Part shown: piece by piece, positions 28,553 through 37,837 of the stretch
How positions within the stretch are numbered: the stretch's first letter is position 1
Layout of the letters: the number at the start of each line of letters is the position of its first letter
NCBI RefSeq assembly: GCF_008040165.1
Contig: NZ_VRUR01000001.1
Coordinates: forward strand, 1,755,349 to 1,819,348
DNA from: Flagellimonas hymeniacidonis
GTDB taxonomy: Bacteria > Bacteroidota > Bacteroidia > Flavobacteriales > Flavobacteriaceae
Length of the DNA stretch: 64,000 bases
Reading direction: 5' to 3'
Program-made: the position numbers and the translations under genes
The notes under the pieces: model-generated
Told to the model about the DNA's origin: nothing
Database searches by the model: none
Seen by the model: only the letters and a program-made list of their open reading frames with translations

Positions 28553-29704
28553 ATGGATAGTTTATTCAGTATAAAATTTGATTTTTGGGCAGTAATTCTT
28601 CTTTTCGGGTCTTTTCAAGGAGTTTTTTTGTCGGCAATGTTATTGCTGTGGCAGCAGAGAAGTAAATCGAGTTTCTTTCTCTCTTCACTGGTTCTTATCA
28701 TCGCATTTAATCTGTTCAATTATTTGTTGTTGCACACCAGCCTTTATAGTGCTGTACCACATTTAGCCCATGTTTCTAGTCCATTTTTAATGCTTTTGGG
28801 CCCTTGCTATTATTTATATGTAAAATCGATATTTTCTAGAAAGCTGGAGCTTCAGCCAAAGGATGCTTTGCATTTAATACCTTTTCTTTTCGGAGTTGTT
28901 TTTTTTCTACCATTTTATACGCTGAGTGGCTCGGAAAAAGTGGATGTATTGGCATATCAACTGAGTTTGCCAATTCAGAACCTAACCATTGAAGCGGCGA
29001 TATTCCTAATAAGCCACATTACAGTAAGTTTTGTTTATGTTTTCTATGCAATCAAAAACCTAAAACGACTAAGGCAGCAAAACAAGATAAGATCCTTTGA
29101 AATAAAGTACAATTGGCTTATTAAATTTAGCTACGCTTTTCTAGTATTTTGGGGGGTCGATTTTATGGGTGTGATGTGGTATTTTATTCAAGGGGGAATT
29201 GACCCGAAGGTATATTATATAACCATGCTCTGCTGCGCTATCGCCATTAACTTGGTGGTATTGTTCTTTTATAGAAACAGTAAGATTTTTTTGCAGGTTT
29301 TTTTAAATAATGAAGATGCCAAATACGAAACTTCCAAGGTGAGCAATTCAGATTTACAAAAACATCTTGATGAAATAATTTTGTATATGGAAACCGAACG
29401 CCCTTATTTGGATACGGAACTTTCGCTACAAAAACTCTCAAATCATTTAAATAAGCCCAAGTATTTAATATCCCAGATTTTAAATGTAGCACTTGGAAAA
29501 AGCTTCTATGAATTTGTAAATGAGTATCGATACCGAGAGGTCAAGGATAGATTAAAAAACCCTAAGTATAGTAATTTAACAATTTTGGCCATAGCCTTCG
29601 ATTCTGGATTTAACAATAAGAACACCTTCAACAAGGTATTTAAGAAACAAACAGGCATTACGCCTTCCCAATTTATACAAAACGACTTAAAGGTCAAGTC
29701 TTAA
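28553..29704 (+). CDS. Membrane-bound AraC-family transcriptional regulator
   Basis: The N-terminal half (about 250 residues) is a hydrophobic region with six to seven transmembrane segments. The C-terminal 120 residues form an AraC/XylS double helix-turn-helix: LSLQKLSNHLNKPKYLISQI, then FVNEYRYREVKDRL and DSGFNNKNTFNKVFKKQTG near the end. This 7TM-plus-AraC design is common in Flavobacteriaceae and presumably senses a signal at the membrane. It is divergent from the esterase operon (149-base gap), the likely target; that is inference from position. Confidence 0.9.
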   Translation: MDSLFSIKFDFWAVILLFGSFQGVFLSAMLLLWQQRSKSSFFLSSLVLIIAFNLFNYLLLHTSLYSAVPHLAHVSSPFLMLLGPCYYLYVKSIFSRKLELQPKDALHLIPFLFGVVFFLPFYTLSGSEKVDVLAYQLSLPIQNLTIEAAIFLISHITVSFVYVFYAIKNLKRLRQQNKIRSFEIKYNWLIKFSYAFLVFWGVDFMGVMWYFIQGGIDPKVYYITMLCCAIAINLVVLFFYRNSKIFLQVFLNNEDAKYETSKVSNSDLQKHLDEIILYMETERPYLDTELSLQKLSNHLNKPKYLISQILNVALGKSFYEFVNEYRYREVKDRLKNPKYSNLTILAIAFDSGFNNKNTFNKVFKKQTGITPSQFIQNDLKVKS

Positions 29705-29772
29705 AAGTTGATTGTCGCTTCCATTCTTTTAAGCTCAAACAGTTTTGATAACAAGTTTTAGGTTTTATGCTG

Positions 29773-32700
29773 TTAATTTTCCTGATAGTACTCGGATGGC
29801 TTATTTCCAAACAGCTCTTTAAATCGTTTTGTAAAGTAGGACAAATTGTTGAAGCCTACCTGATATGCAATTTCAGATACGCTTCCAACTTTGTTTTTGA
29901 GTAATTGAGCAGCCCGTTTTAATCTAAAATCCCTAATAAAATTTTGTGGAGATTGATTAATTAAAGCGCGCATTTTTCTGAATAATTGTGTACGGCTCAT
30001 CCCTATTTCCCTAGCTAGATCTTCAACGCTAAATGTTGAATCGTCCATGCGTTCCTCCACGATTTCCATTATCCCTTCAAGGAAACGTTCATCCGTAGAT
30101 GTAATAGCCAAAAGCTTTGGCTCTAGCGTAAGCTGCCGACTATATTTTTTACGTAAAAGCTGTCTCTGGTGAATGAGATTTTTTACACGGGCTGTTAGCT
30201 CTTCTCTATCAAAGGGTTTTATGATATAATCGTCGGCACCCGTTTCAATCCCCTCCACCTTGGACGCTTGAGAGGCCAAAGCGGTAAGCAATATCACGGG
30301 AATGTGACTGGTTTTCTGATCTTCTTTAAGTTTTTTACAGAGCGTTAGTCCGTCCATGTCCGGCATCATTACATCACTAATAATAAGATCAGGAACAAGT
30401 TTTTGAGCTTGCATGAAACCTTCAATCCCGTTGATGGCCTCTTTTATTTTGTAAGTTTGGTTAAGATGTTTTTTGATATAGGATCTAACATCATCATTGT
30501 CCTCCACTATAAGAAGGAGGGGGGAATTACTCTCGCTAACTAGTTCGTTTTCTGAATATTTTAAGGTGTTTTCCGGCATTACTGGCATGCCGTTTTCTAT
30601 GATGTAGGCCGTAGGGGCGTCCAAAACTACTTCGTCATCATTAAATTGTTCTTTTGTAATAGGAAGGATAACCGTAAAAGTTGTTCCCTGTGTTTCTTCA
30701 CTGTCAACCGAGATGCTTCCGTGGTGCAATTCCGTAAGTTCTTTTACCAACGCCAAACCAATACCTGTTCCTGCGTTTGTCTCTGTTCTGGATGTGTCAG
30801 CTTGATAAAATCTGTCGAAAATCTTATCTAAATCGGAATTTGCTATTCCTTTCCCATTATCCTTTACCATTATTTTTATGGCTTCCTTTCCACTTTTATG
30901 AGAGTTGACCAATGAGGCGTTAAAATGAACACTTCCCCCTTTCGGAGTGAATTTAAAGGCATTTGATAAAAGATTGTTCAGAACTTTTTCCATCACATCA
31001 CTATCAAAACAGGCCATTTTTATCTTGTTGGTGATAGATGTGGTGAAATTAACTTCTTTATAATCTGCCCATGAACTAAAAGAGGCTGTAATGGTTTTTA
31101 AAGCAATATTTAAATCATCTTGCTTAACCTGCAGGGGCAATGCACCTGCTTCCAGTTTGGATAAATCCAATAGTTGGTTAACAAGGCCCAAGAGCTTCTC
31201 GCCATTCCTTTTCATAAGTTCGTAGCTTTCTTTGTGCTCCTGACCTTCTTTATTGGAAGACAATATGTCTTTTAAAGGCCCTAGAATTAGAGTAAGTGGA
31301 GTTCGAAACTCATGGGAGACATTGGCGAAAAAACGGGAACGAAGGTTCACAAATTCCCGTTGCTTTTTGTTGACCAACTCTTTGGACCGCAGTTTTACCT
31401 TATAATTTCTAAAAAAAAGTATTGAAATTATTAGAACGGAAGCAATACCGGCCAATAATAGATTTCTTTGAGTTTTGTTTTGGCCCAACAATGCATTCTT
31501 GGCGGTCACTTCTGCTTGTTTTAATTCCCGCTCTTTTGTTAGCAATACTATTTGCTGGTCCTTTTTTGCTGTTTCGTATTGTATTTCCCTAGCTACAATA
31601 TTTTTATTGGTTTCATCATCAAAAATACTGTCTTTTAGTAGGTGATATTCCTCCAGATAAGAAAGCGCGCTTGTTTTGTCTCCCATGCTTTTATGCAATT
31701 GATACAAAGCAAAAGAGAGCTTGCTTTTTATTTCTTTGGAATCGGTTTGCCGAGAGATTCTCCACCCCTCCTCAAAGCTTTTTTTTGCGGAACCTAGTTG
31801 ATTTTGTTTGGATAGAACGTTCCCTAATTCATAAAAAGATGTGGCAATGTTAAAGTTATCCAGCTCAATGGTCTTTTTCAAAGAAATGCTCTTGTTCAAA
31901 AATAAAATTCCTTTGGATGCATTTTTTTTACCGTGCAAAACACCCAAGCTGTGATAATTCAAGCTCAACAAATCCTTAAAGTCACTTTCTTCGCACAATT
32001 TAAGGCTCTTGTCAAAATAATATAGCGCGGAATCCGGTTGTGCATATTTATCCATTACTACCCCAAGACTATGATAATTTGAGGCTGTTAGCCTTGCATC
32101 TCCTACTTTTTCACTATTGCGTAAAGAAGCACGGTAATATTTAAGAGCACTTTTATAGTTCTCCATGTTTTCATAGACCCCAGCGATATTTTCAAAACAA
32201 CTGGCAAGCAAGTAGCGATCTTCTTCTTCCTCAAAAACGGCCAAAGAAGCAAAGAAATCTTTCAAGGCCAAGTCGTAATTGCTATAGTTCCACTGTATGG
32301 TGCCTAGGTTAAAGTTAACTTTGGCAACCGAAAGTTGATCTCCCGCTTGTTGAAAATAGGGGATGGATGCGGTAAAATTTTTATAAGCATTTTGATTGTC
32401 ACCCTTATACAAATAGACAGCCCCCATATTTAGATAACCATCAGCTATACCTAAGGTATCTTTGATTTGATTTCTATAAGCAAAATCCTTTTGATAATAA
32501 GAAATGGCCTTATCATATTCGGCAATAGAGGCATGCAATAGGCCCAAATTGTAGTTAATGTCATGTACACCATCCAAATTTCCCAGTTTATCAAACAGCT
32601 TTTGGCCATTTATATAGTAAAAAATACTGCTGTCCATTGCACCAGTATATAGAAAATAAGTCCCCTTGATTTTGTCGGCTGAGGCCATGCCATGATAATA

Positions 32701-32928
32701 GTCAACACTTGATGCCAGTGCAAAAGCTCTCTTGGCATACAGATAAGAGGTGTCTAAATTGATGCCTCTGTATGTGTTTGCGAGGTCCAGAAGTAATTTA
32801 ACTGCTGTCGTATCCCGGTTAGAACTGCTATTTAATAAGCGGTTAAGGCTGTCAATTTTTGATTTAAGCTGGGCATTAGTAACCCAACAATTGAAACATA
32901 GAAAGCTAAAAAGTATAAGCCTTTTCAT
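29773..32928 (-). CDS. Hybrid two-component system with TPR sensor and AraC output
   Basis: The 1051-residue protein carries a signal peptide, then a TPR array (about residues 35-450) exported to the periplasm, a transmembrane helix near 486-506, a histidine kinase (HisKA His in FANVSHEFRTPL near 540; HATPase with VKDNGKGIANSDL and GTGIGLALVKEL), a receiver (LLIVEDNDDVR near 805, DLIISDVMMPDMDG with phosphoacceptor Asp, IIKPFDREEL) and a C-terminal AraC domain (about 955-1050, GFNNLSYFTKRFKELFGNKP). It differs from classical Bacteroides HTCS proteins by TPRs replacing the propeller. No SusCD is adjacent; its regulon is not obvious. Confidence 0.94.
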   Translation of the reverse strand: MKRLILFSFLCFNCWVTNAQLKSKIDSLNRLLNSSSNRDTTAVKLLLDLANTYRGINLDTSYLYAKRAFALASSVDYYHGMASADKIKGTYFLYTGAMDSSIFYYINGQKLFDKLGNLDGVHDINYNLGLLHASIAEYDKAISYYQKDFAYRNQIKDTLGIADGYLNMGAVYLYKGDNQNAYKNFTASIPYFQQAGDQLSVAKVNFNLGTIQWNYSNYDLALKDFFASLAVFEEEEDRYLLASCFENIAGVYENMENYKSALKYYRASLRNSEKVGDARLTASNYHSLGVVMDKYAQPDSALYYFDKSLKLCEESDFKDLLSLNYHSLGVLHGKKNASKGILFLNKSISLKKTIELDNFNIATSFYELGNVLSKQNQLGSAKKSFEEGWRISRQTDSKEIKSKLSFALYQLHKSMGDKTSALSYLEEYHLLKDSIFDDETNKNIVAREIQYETAKKDQQIVLLTKERELKQAEVTAKNALLGQNKTQRNLLLAGIASVLIISILFFRNYKVKLRSKELVNKKQREFVNLRSRFFANVSHEFRTPLTLILGPLKDILSSNKEGQEHKESYELMKRNGEKLLGLVNQLLDLSKLEAGALPLQVKQDDLNIALKTITASFSSWADYKEVNFTTSITNKIKMACFDSDVMEKVLNNLLSNAFKFTPKGGSVHFNASLVNSHKSGKEAIKIMVKDNGKGIANSDLDKIFDRFYQADTSRTETNAGTGIGLALVKELTELHHGSISVDSEETQGTTFTVILPITKEQFNDDEVVLDAPTAYIIENGMPVMPENTLKYSENELVSESNSPLLLIVEDNDDVRSYIKKHLNQTYKIKEAINGIEGFMQAQKLVPDLIISDVMMPDMDGLTLCKKLKEDQKTSHIPVILLTALASQASKVEGIETGADDYIIKPFDREELTARVKNLIHQRQLLRKKYSRQLTLEPKLLAITSTDERFLEGIMEIVEERMDDSTFSVEDLAREIGMSRTQLFRKMRALINQSPQNFIRDFRLKRAAQLLKNKVGSVSEIAYQVGFNNLSYFTKRFKELFGNKPSEYYQEN

Positions 32929-33152
32929 GTGAGTTGTTTGAATAGTGGGTACTTCTACTAAGATAATGGTAAAATCTTTCTTTTTTAGGAATTAACGATC
33001 ATTCCATTGGTAATGAGATAGGTAGATGTAACCTGAGTATTATAAATTGAAACATTGGTAGCAAGGACATGGAATACCTTCCAGTACTTTTAATTATGCG
33101 ATTTATTGTACGGTAGACGCAGCTATTTTAATAACCTATAAAATTGTATAAG

Positions 33153-33671
33153 ATGAAATGCAAAAGCTATTTTTCGATTCTAAAAGAACAAAGATTTTTT
33201 CTTTTTGTTCTAGCCCTTTTATGGGTAAGTTGTTCCTTAATTTCATGTAGTGAAGATGATGAGGGTCCAGATTGTTCTTTACAGGGCACTAATTTTTCCG
33301 TTTCCGATATTTCTGGAAACTGGACGGCCACAGAAGCCAATTTTTTCAATATTTCCACTGAACCCATTCAAGTTGTGGATGTTGTGGAGGAAGGTGGAAA
33401 TGTTACCTTGACGATCCAGTCAAATGGAAGGTTCACTCTCAATATAATGGAGTCCGGTGAGCCCAATGCCCGTTCCTCTGGAGATTTATGTTTTGACGAA
33501 GATCTTTTAGTAGTACGTTTTGATGGGGATGCTGCCGATGACTATGAGTTTTTTCGAATCCAATTTAACGGAACAAACAGTTTATCTATTAGTGGGGCTA
33601 CGGATTTTGACTTTAATGGTGATGGCACTCCAGAACCAGCGGATATTGGACTTGCTTTGGTTAGAAGTTAA
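33153..33671 (+). CDS. Lipocalin-like lipoprotein
   Basis: A 172-residue exported lipoprotein, signal peptide ending LIS-C. DISGNWTATEANFFN matches the opening strand of Bacteroidota lipocalin-like domains, and alternating strands follow (VTLTIQSNGRFTLNI). A C-terminal DFNGDGTPEPADIGL resembles a calcium-binding (dockerin-like) loop. The ATG at 33153 is chosen over the TTG at 33144. The amidohydrolase lipoprotein gene lies 83 bases downstream. Confidence 0.75.
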   Translation: MKCKSYFSILKEQRFFLFVLALLWVSCSLISCSEDDEGPDCSLQGTNFSVSDISGNWTATEANFFNISTEPIQVVDVVEEGGNVTLTIQSNGRFTLNIMESGEPNARSSGDLCFDEDLLVVRFDGDAADDYEFFRIQFNGTNSLSISGATDFDFNGDGTPEPADIGLALVRS

Positions 33672-33754
33672 TGGAATCCCTTTGAACATGATGGTTAGGA
33701 CATCTGGATTCTTACTTTTTATCTTTAACTTTATGTGAATTCAGAATTCAAATC

Positions 33755-34843
33755 ATGAAAAACACCATCCTGTTTTTGGTTATGTTTACTTTCCTCGTTG
33801 CATGCAAACCTAAGTCAACTGAAAAAGCTTCGAGTGAGCACCAGCCAGTTTCTTTTGACCAGAGTACTGTCCAAAAAATCGATATCCATTCACATTACAG
33901 ATATTCGCGTGAATATCTTCCAGGGTTATTTAAGAAATGGAATATGCGTTCTGTTTTGGTAGATGTCTCTACCCAAGATTCTACTGGGATTGTTCGAAGT
34001 TGGGATACTTATTTAACCCATGCTGAGTCATATCCAAATACATTTTTCCTTTGTTCCTCTTTAATTGGGACAACCATTGACTCCCCGGATTTTGAACAAC
34101 GAACTATTGAGCGACTGCATAAGGAGATTGAAGAGGGAGCTAAAATGGTTAAGGTTTGGAAAAATTTTGGAATGGTTACAAAAGATGCAACAGGAGATTT
34201 TATTCAAATAGATGATGAACGATTACAACCTATTTGGGATTTTTTGAAAAGTAAGGGAATTCCGGTCATGGCTCATATTGGGGAACCAGAACAAGCTTGG
34301 AGACCACTTGACCCCAATAATCCGCACTATGGCTATTATAAAAACAATCCACAGTATCATGCGTATCAATTTCCAGAAATCCCATCATATAAAACCATTA
34401 TAACTGCAAGGGATGGTTGGATTGAAAGAAATCCTGACTTGCAAATTTTATGCGCTCATTTGGGTAGTATGTCGCATGATGTAGATATGGTTGCAGCACG
34501 ACTTGATAAATTTCCGAATATGTATGTTGAACTTGCTGCTAGGTTTGGAGATTTGGCAAGCCAAGATTCTAAAAAAGTGGGTGATTTTTTTAAAAAATAC
34601 CAGAATAAGATTTTATTTGGTTCTGATTATGGTAATGGTACTCCAGAGGATATGCTTACCAAAGATGAACTATTTAAGGAACAAGAAGAACTGGATGCCA
34701 ATTATGATAGATTATGGAGATATTTGAGCAGTAAGGACTCTTTAGAGATACGTGGGCAAAAAACTGTAGGGCTAGAACTTCCAATCGATATTCTACATAA
34801 AATCTACTTTCAAAATGCAGTTGACTTCTTAAAAGTAGAATAA
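33755..34843 (+). CDS. Amidohydrolase-family lipoprotein (Amidohydro_2-like)
   Basis: Exported lipoprotein (signal ends LVA-C) with a metal-dependent TIM-barrel hydrolase domain. Landmarks are KIDIHSHYRY (HxH metal motif on strand 1), VMAHIGEPEQAW, ILCAHLGSMSHD and ILFGSDYGNG (metal Asp near the C-terminus). These place it in amidohydrolase family 2, whose members decarboxylate or hydrolyse aromatic or lactone substrates. An extracytoplasmic location is unusual for this family. Substrate unknown. Convergent with eda. Confidence 0.85.
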   Translation: MKNTILFLVMFTFLVACKPKSTEKASSEHQPVSFDQSTVQKIDIHSHYRYSREYLPGLFKKWNMRSVLVDVSTQDSTGIVRSWDTYLTHAESYPNTFFLCSSLIGTTIDSPDFEQRTIERLHKEIEEGAKMVKVWKNFGMVTKDATGDFIQIDDERLQPIWDFLKSKGIPVMAHIGEPEQAWRPLDPNNPHYGYYKNNPQYHAYQFPEIPSYKTIITARDGWIERNPDLQILCAHLGSMSHDVDMVAARLDKFPNMYVELAARFGDLASQDSKKVGDFFKKYQNKILFGSDYGNGTPEDMLTKDELFKEQEELDANYDRLWRYLSSKDSLEIRGQKTVGLELPIDILHKIYFQNAVDFLKVE

Positions 34844-34919
34844 ATACAGGGTGACTCTAAACTATTAACAACATTATATGTGCGTTCTTATATCTGTTAG
34901 CGTGCAACTTTTTGATGAT

Positions 34920-35585
34920 TCATCGAATTGACTGAATCAATTCCAAAGTTTCTTTCACCTTGGTTTTTAAACCTTCAAAATCACCTTTGTTCAATATTTC
35001 CTTACTAATGAGTTTAGATCCCATACCTACGCAGGTGACCCCTGCACTGAACCAAGCCTCTAAATTATCTTTTTCTGTGCTCACTCCGCCAGTGGGCATA
35101 ATGCTGGTCCATGGTTGTGGCCCTTTGATAGCCTTTACAAACCCCGGACCGTAAGTGGAGCCCGGAAAGAGTTTCACAATTTCACAACCTAATTCTTCAG
35201 CCTTGTTTATTTCGGTCAGTGAACCACAGCCTGGTGACCATAGCACTTTTCTCCTATTACAGACCTTGGCGATATCCTCACGTAATGATGGGGTAACGAT
35301 AAAATTGGCGCCCATTTGCATAAACATTGATGCGGCAGCTGCATCGGTAATAGATCCCACACCCATAATCATACCGGGAAGTTCCTTAATGGCAAATTTG
35401 TTAAGTTCTGAGAATACTTCAAACGCAAAATCACCTCGGGCAGTAAATTCCATCAGCCTTGCTCCGCCTTCGTAGCAGGCCTTTAGAACGTTTTTACCTA
35501 GTTCCACATCTGGATGGTAGAAAAGCGGAACCATCCCTGTTTCCTGCATTACCTTTATCACTTCCAATCTTGAATATTGAGCCAT
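34920..35585 (-). CDS. eda: KDPG/KHG aldolase
   Basis: Bifunctional 2-keto-3-deoxy-6-phosphogluconate / 4-hydroxy-2-oxoglutarate aldolase (class I). The Schiff-base lysine is in EIVKLFPGSTYG; MEFTARGDFAFEVF and MGVGSITDAAAA carry the Glu and phosphate-binding parts, and IMPTGGVSTEKDNLEAWF the second phosphate loop. Length 221. It completes breakdown of ketodeoxygluconate from uronic acids such as alginate or pectin, yielding pyruvate and glyceraldehyde-3-phosphate. The gene is 16 bases downstream of kdgK, so they form an operon. Confidence 0.94.
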   Translation of the reverse strand: MAQYSRLEVIKVMQETGMVPLFYHPDVELGKNVLKACYEGGARLMEFTARGDFAFEVFSELNKFAIKELPGMIMGVGSITDAAAASMFMQMGANFIVTPSLREDIAKVCNRRKVLWSPGCGSLTEINKAEELGCEIVKLFPGSTYGPGFVKAIKGPQPWTSIMPTGGVSTEKDNLEAWFSAGVTCVGMGSKLISKEILNKGDFEGLKTKVKETLELIQSIR

Positions 35586-35601
35586 TTTTTAAGTTTTTAG
35601 G

Positions 35602-36642
35602 TTATCGAGCCACCCTTCCTGAGGCATCCCCACTCATTAATTTTTCCACCTCTGCTACCGTTACAAGGTTTGCATCACCTTTTATGGTGTGCTTTAAACA
35701 AGATGCTGCCACTGCAAAATTAAGCGCATTCTGGTCATCTTCAGGATATTTCATTAGACCATATATAAGCCCACCCATAAAGGAGTCACCTCCACCGACC
35801 CTGTCCACAATATGGGTAATCTGGTATTCAGGTGATTTGTACATGGTTTTTCCGTCATAAAGTACGCCGGCCCAAGTATTGTGGGAAGCCGAAATGGACC
35901 CCCTCAATGTAGTTATTACTTTTTTGGCTTTGGGAAATTTTTGCATCATCTGTTTACAGACGGATAGGAAGGCTTCTGCCTTCACATGTTCTCCTTGGGT
36001 GGTAATATCCAACCCTTCTGGCTTGATGCCAAAGTGTTTCTCGGCATCTTCCTCGTTGCCCAGCACAATGTCGCAATAAGAGGTCAGTTCGGTCATGATG
36101 GTCTCTCGATCACCACCATATTTCCAGAGTTTTGCACGATAATTTAAGTCGGTTGAAATGGTCACTCCCATATTGCTTGCGGTTTTCACAGCTTCCAAAC
36201 AGGCATCGGCAGCTCCTTGGGAGATGGCTGGGGTAATCCCTGTCCAATGGAACCATTCCACATCTTTGAAGACGGACTTCCAATCAATCATACCTTTTTC
36301 AATCTCTGCAATAGCCGAATGGGCTCTATCGTAAACAACTTTACTGCCCCTACTTACCGCCCCAGTCTCTAAAAAGTAGATGCCCAAACGGTTACCGCCA
36401 TATATAATCTTTTCCGTGCCAACACCCCGCTTACGCATCTCCATAAGAGCGTACTCTCCAATATCGTTCTTGGGCAAACGGGTCACAAAATCTACTGGAA
36501 CACCGTAGTTGGCCAAAGAAACGGCGACGTTGGACTCCCCGCCGCCATAAACTACATCGAAACTATTGGCCTGGGAAAACCTTAAAAAGCCAGGAGGTGA
36601 TAATCGCAACATGATTTCACCAAAGGTTACTACTTTTTTCAT
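35602..36642 (-). CDS. kdgK: 2-keto-3-deoxygluconate kinase
   Basis: PfkB-family sugar kinase that phosphorylates 2-keto-3-deoxygluconate to KDPG, feeding the aldolase next door. PfkB motifs are VYGGGESNVAVSLANYG at the N-terminus and HIVDRVGGGDSFMGGLIYG at the C-terminus, with the catalytic Asp. The substrate is taken from the pairing with eda. Length 346. The upstream intergenic region holds an AraC-regulator relic. Confidence 0.9.
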   Translation of the reverse strand: MKKVVTFGEIMLRLSPPGFLRFSQANSFDVVYGGGESNVAVSLANYGVPVDFVTRLPKNDIGEYALMEMRKRGVGTEKIIYGGNRLGIYFLETGAVSRGSKVVYDRAHSAIAEIEKGMIDWKSVFKDVEWFHWTGITPAISQGAADACLEAVKTASNMGVTISTDLNYRAKLWKYGGDRETIMTELTSYCDIVLGNEEDAEKHFGIKPEGLDITTQGEHVKAEAFLSVCKQMMQKFPKAKKVITTLRGSISASHNTWAGVLYDGKTMYKSPEYQITHIVDRVGGGDSFMGGLIYGLMKYPEDDQNALNFAVAASCLKHTIKGDANLVTVAEVEKLMSGDASGRVAR

Positions 36643-37346
36643 TTTAAATCTGTTTGATGTTAGTTTAAAAACTTATGATGGTCTTAATGGCGTTACCTGT
36701 AAAACGTACCGTTCTTTTTTATTGAAAATAATCAACTTAAGGCAAATCTATATTGATAAAAGATGAAAATCTACCATAAAATCAACCAATATTGATACTA
36801 TTTTTGCCCATAATGAATTTTTAGAAGTATTATTGTTGTTATAATGTTATTTATTAATGATCTGGACATAACTTAAAAATGAAACTACATTTAGTAAATA
36901 GGGGTACTCATGAGAATAGCGCTTTTATGGTTACCCATCATAAGGAAGCCTGTTTTTTAAAGATATGGCAGTATCCATCATTCTGGTCATATAGTCATTT
37001 TAGCTTATGCCATTATTGTCGGACCAAGCTGATATGCTCATTAATAATCTAAAGGTTGACAAAACAAATTACCATATCCTGTTTGTAACGTTGGAAGCAT
37101 TGAAAGTAATAATGTTGTTTATCCCGGGAGGGAACTTATTAAAATTGAGATATTGAAAAGGTAACTAAAAAGCAAATGATTATGAGAAATGTTTGGATTC
37201 ATCAGAAAGGGTGAAAAAAAATGACTAGCTGGGTTGATAACAAATAGAAATTATGAACCGAAACAGCTATAGCTATTTGCGAAAGATATATTGAGTAGGA
37301 TAACTCAGTTTATGAACAATTCTTAATTCTGTTAATTGGGAGTTAA
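36643..37346. other. Long non-coding interval between kdgK and marR
   Basis: About 700 bases without an intact gene. It contains a direct repeat of ATATTGATA (36750-36758 and 36789-36797), a TATTTTTG box near 36799, and the AraC relic at 36879-37052. The 37060-37340 part is AT-rich; no frame of useful length is seen. Confidence 0.6.
36879..37052 (+). pseudogene. Relic of an AraC-family regulator N-terminus
   Basis: A 57-codon frame starts MKLHLVNRGTHENSAF and continues VTHHKEACFLKIWQY. It resembles the cupin start of Bacteroidota AraC regulators of the type 'MKLHxINRSxxxNxSFxVxHxxxPxFLKxWHYHPE'. The match stops after WQY: HPELE-type residues are replaced, the frame ends at a TAA, and no AraC helix-turn-helix follows within 300 bases. 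I infer a decayed regulator, possibly the former controller of kdgK-eda. Confidence 0.45.
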
Positions 37347-37368
37347 AAATGTTGTATATACAACATTT
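37347..37368. promoter_or_regulatory. MarR operator, 22-base perfect palindrome
   Basis: A palindrome with core GTTGTATATACAAC (37351-37364) extends to 22 bases. It covers the -33 TTG of the marR promoter, so binding would block transcription. The 14-base core recurs just after the marR gene, which makes it the likely binding site of the MarR protein. Confidence 0.75.
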
Positions 37369-37381
37369 ATTTTTAACTTTG
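37352..37381 (+). promoter_or_regulatory. Promoter of the marR gene
   Basis: TTG (37352-37354), 19-base spacer, TAACTTTG (37374-37381): a full match to the Bacteroidota consensus. The ATG at 37386 lies only 4 bases after the box, so the mRNA would be leaderless or nearly so. Confidence 0.7.
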
Positions 37382-37385
37382 CGCT

Positions 37386-37787
37386 ATGAAATACAAATTA
37401 GAACATTGTATAGGGTCAAGATTAAGACGTTTATCTCGAATTGCAGATGGGGAAATCCGAAAGGTTTTAGGAGATTATAAAATTTCTGAGAACCAAATGA
37501 CAATTCTGTTCACAATGCATGAACTTGGTAGAGTGGAGCAAGGTAAAATTGGAGAAGTGCTCTGTCTGGAAAGATCCACCGTAAGCCGAAACATCAAACT
37601 TCTTGAAAAGCAAAACCTAGTGTCCCGTTCCAAAGAATACAGACCTGAAGTTGAACTGACCGTTCAAGGTCTAGATTTGGTGAAAGTACTTGTCCCTGAG
37701 TGGGAGAACGCCATGGATGTACTTGTTGGACAACTTCAAGAAGACGGAATGAGCAGTCTCAAAAAGCTTGAAAATAAGTTGAAGTAA
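37386..37787 (+). CDS. MarR-family transcriptional regulator
   Basis: A 133-residue winged-helix repressor. The recognition region is GKIGEVLCLERSTVSRNIKL (about residues 57-77), with a wing region around SKEYRPEVELT. It is slightly shorter than usual (about 140-150), ending after the dimerisation helix. Two copies of GTTGTATATACAAC flank the gene, one over its own promoter, which suggests autorepression and control of the downstream genes. MarR proteins typically respond to small aromatic or hydrophobic compounds; the ligand is unknown. Confidence 0.88.
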   Translation: MKYKLEHCIGSRLRRLSRIADGEIRKVLGDYKISENQMTILFTMHELGRVEQGKIGEVLCLERSTVSRNIKLLEKQNLVSRSKEYRPEVELTVQGLDLVKVLVPEWENAMDVLVGQLQEDGMSSLKKLENKLK

Positions 37788-37803
37788 AAAATTTAAAATA
37801 TAA

Positions 37804-37817
37804 GTTGTATATACAAC
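37804..37817. promoter_or_regulatory. Second MarR operator copy
   Basis: GTTGTATATACAAC, identical to the core upstream of marR, sits 16 bases after the marR stop and before the 37985-39161 genes. I see no clear TAnnTTTG box at the expected distance downstream. Confidence 0.7.
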
Positions 37818-37837
37818 ATAAATTAAATCAATGAATA

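Noticed and set aside
36690..36720. Operator-like sequence in the kdgK leader (GTAAAACGTACCGTT)
   Set aside because: No clean inverted symmetry, and no regulator beside it.
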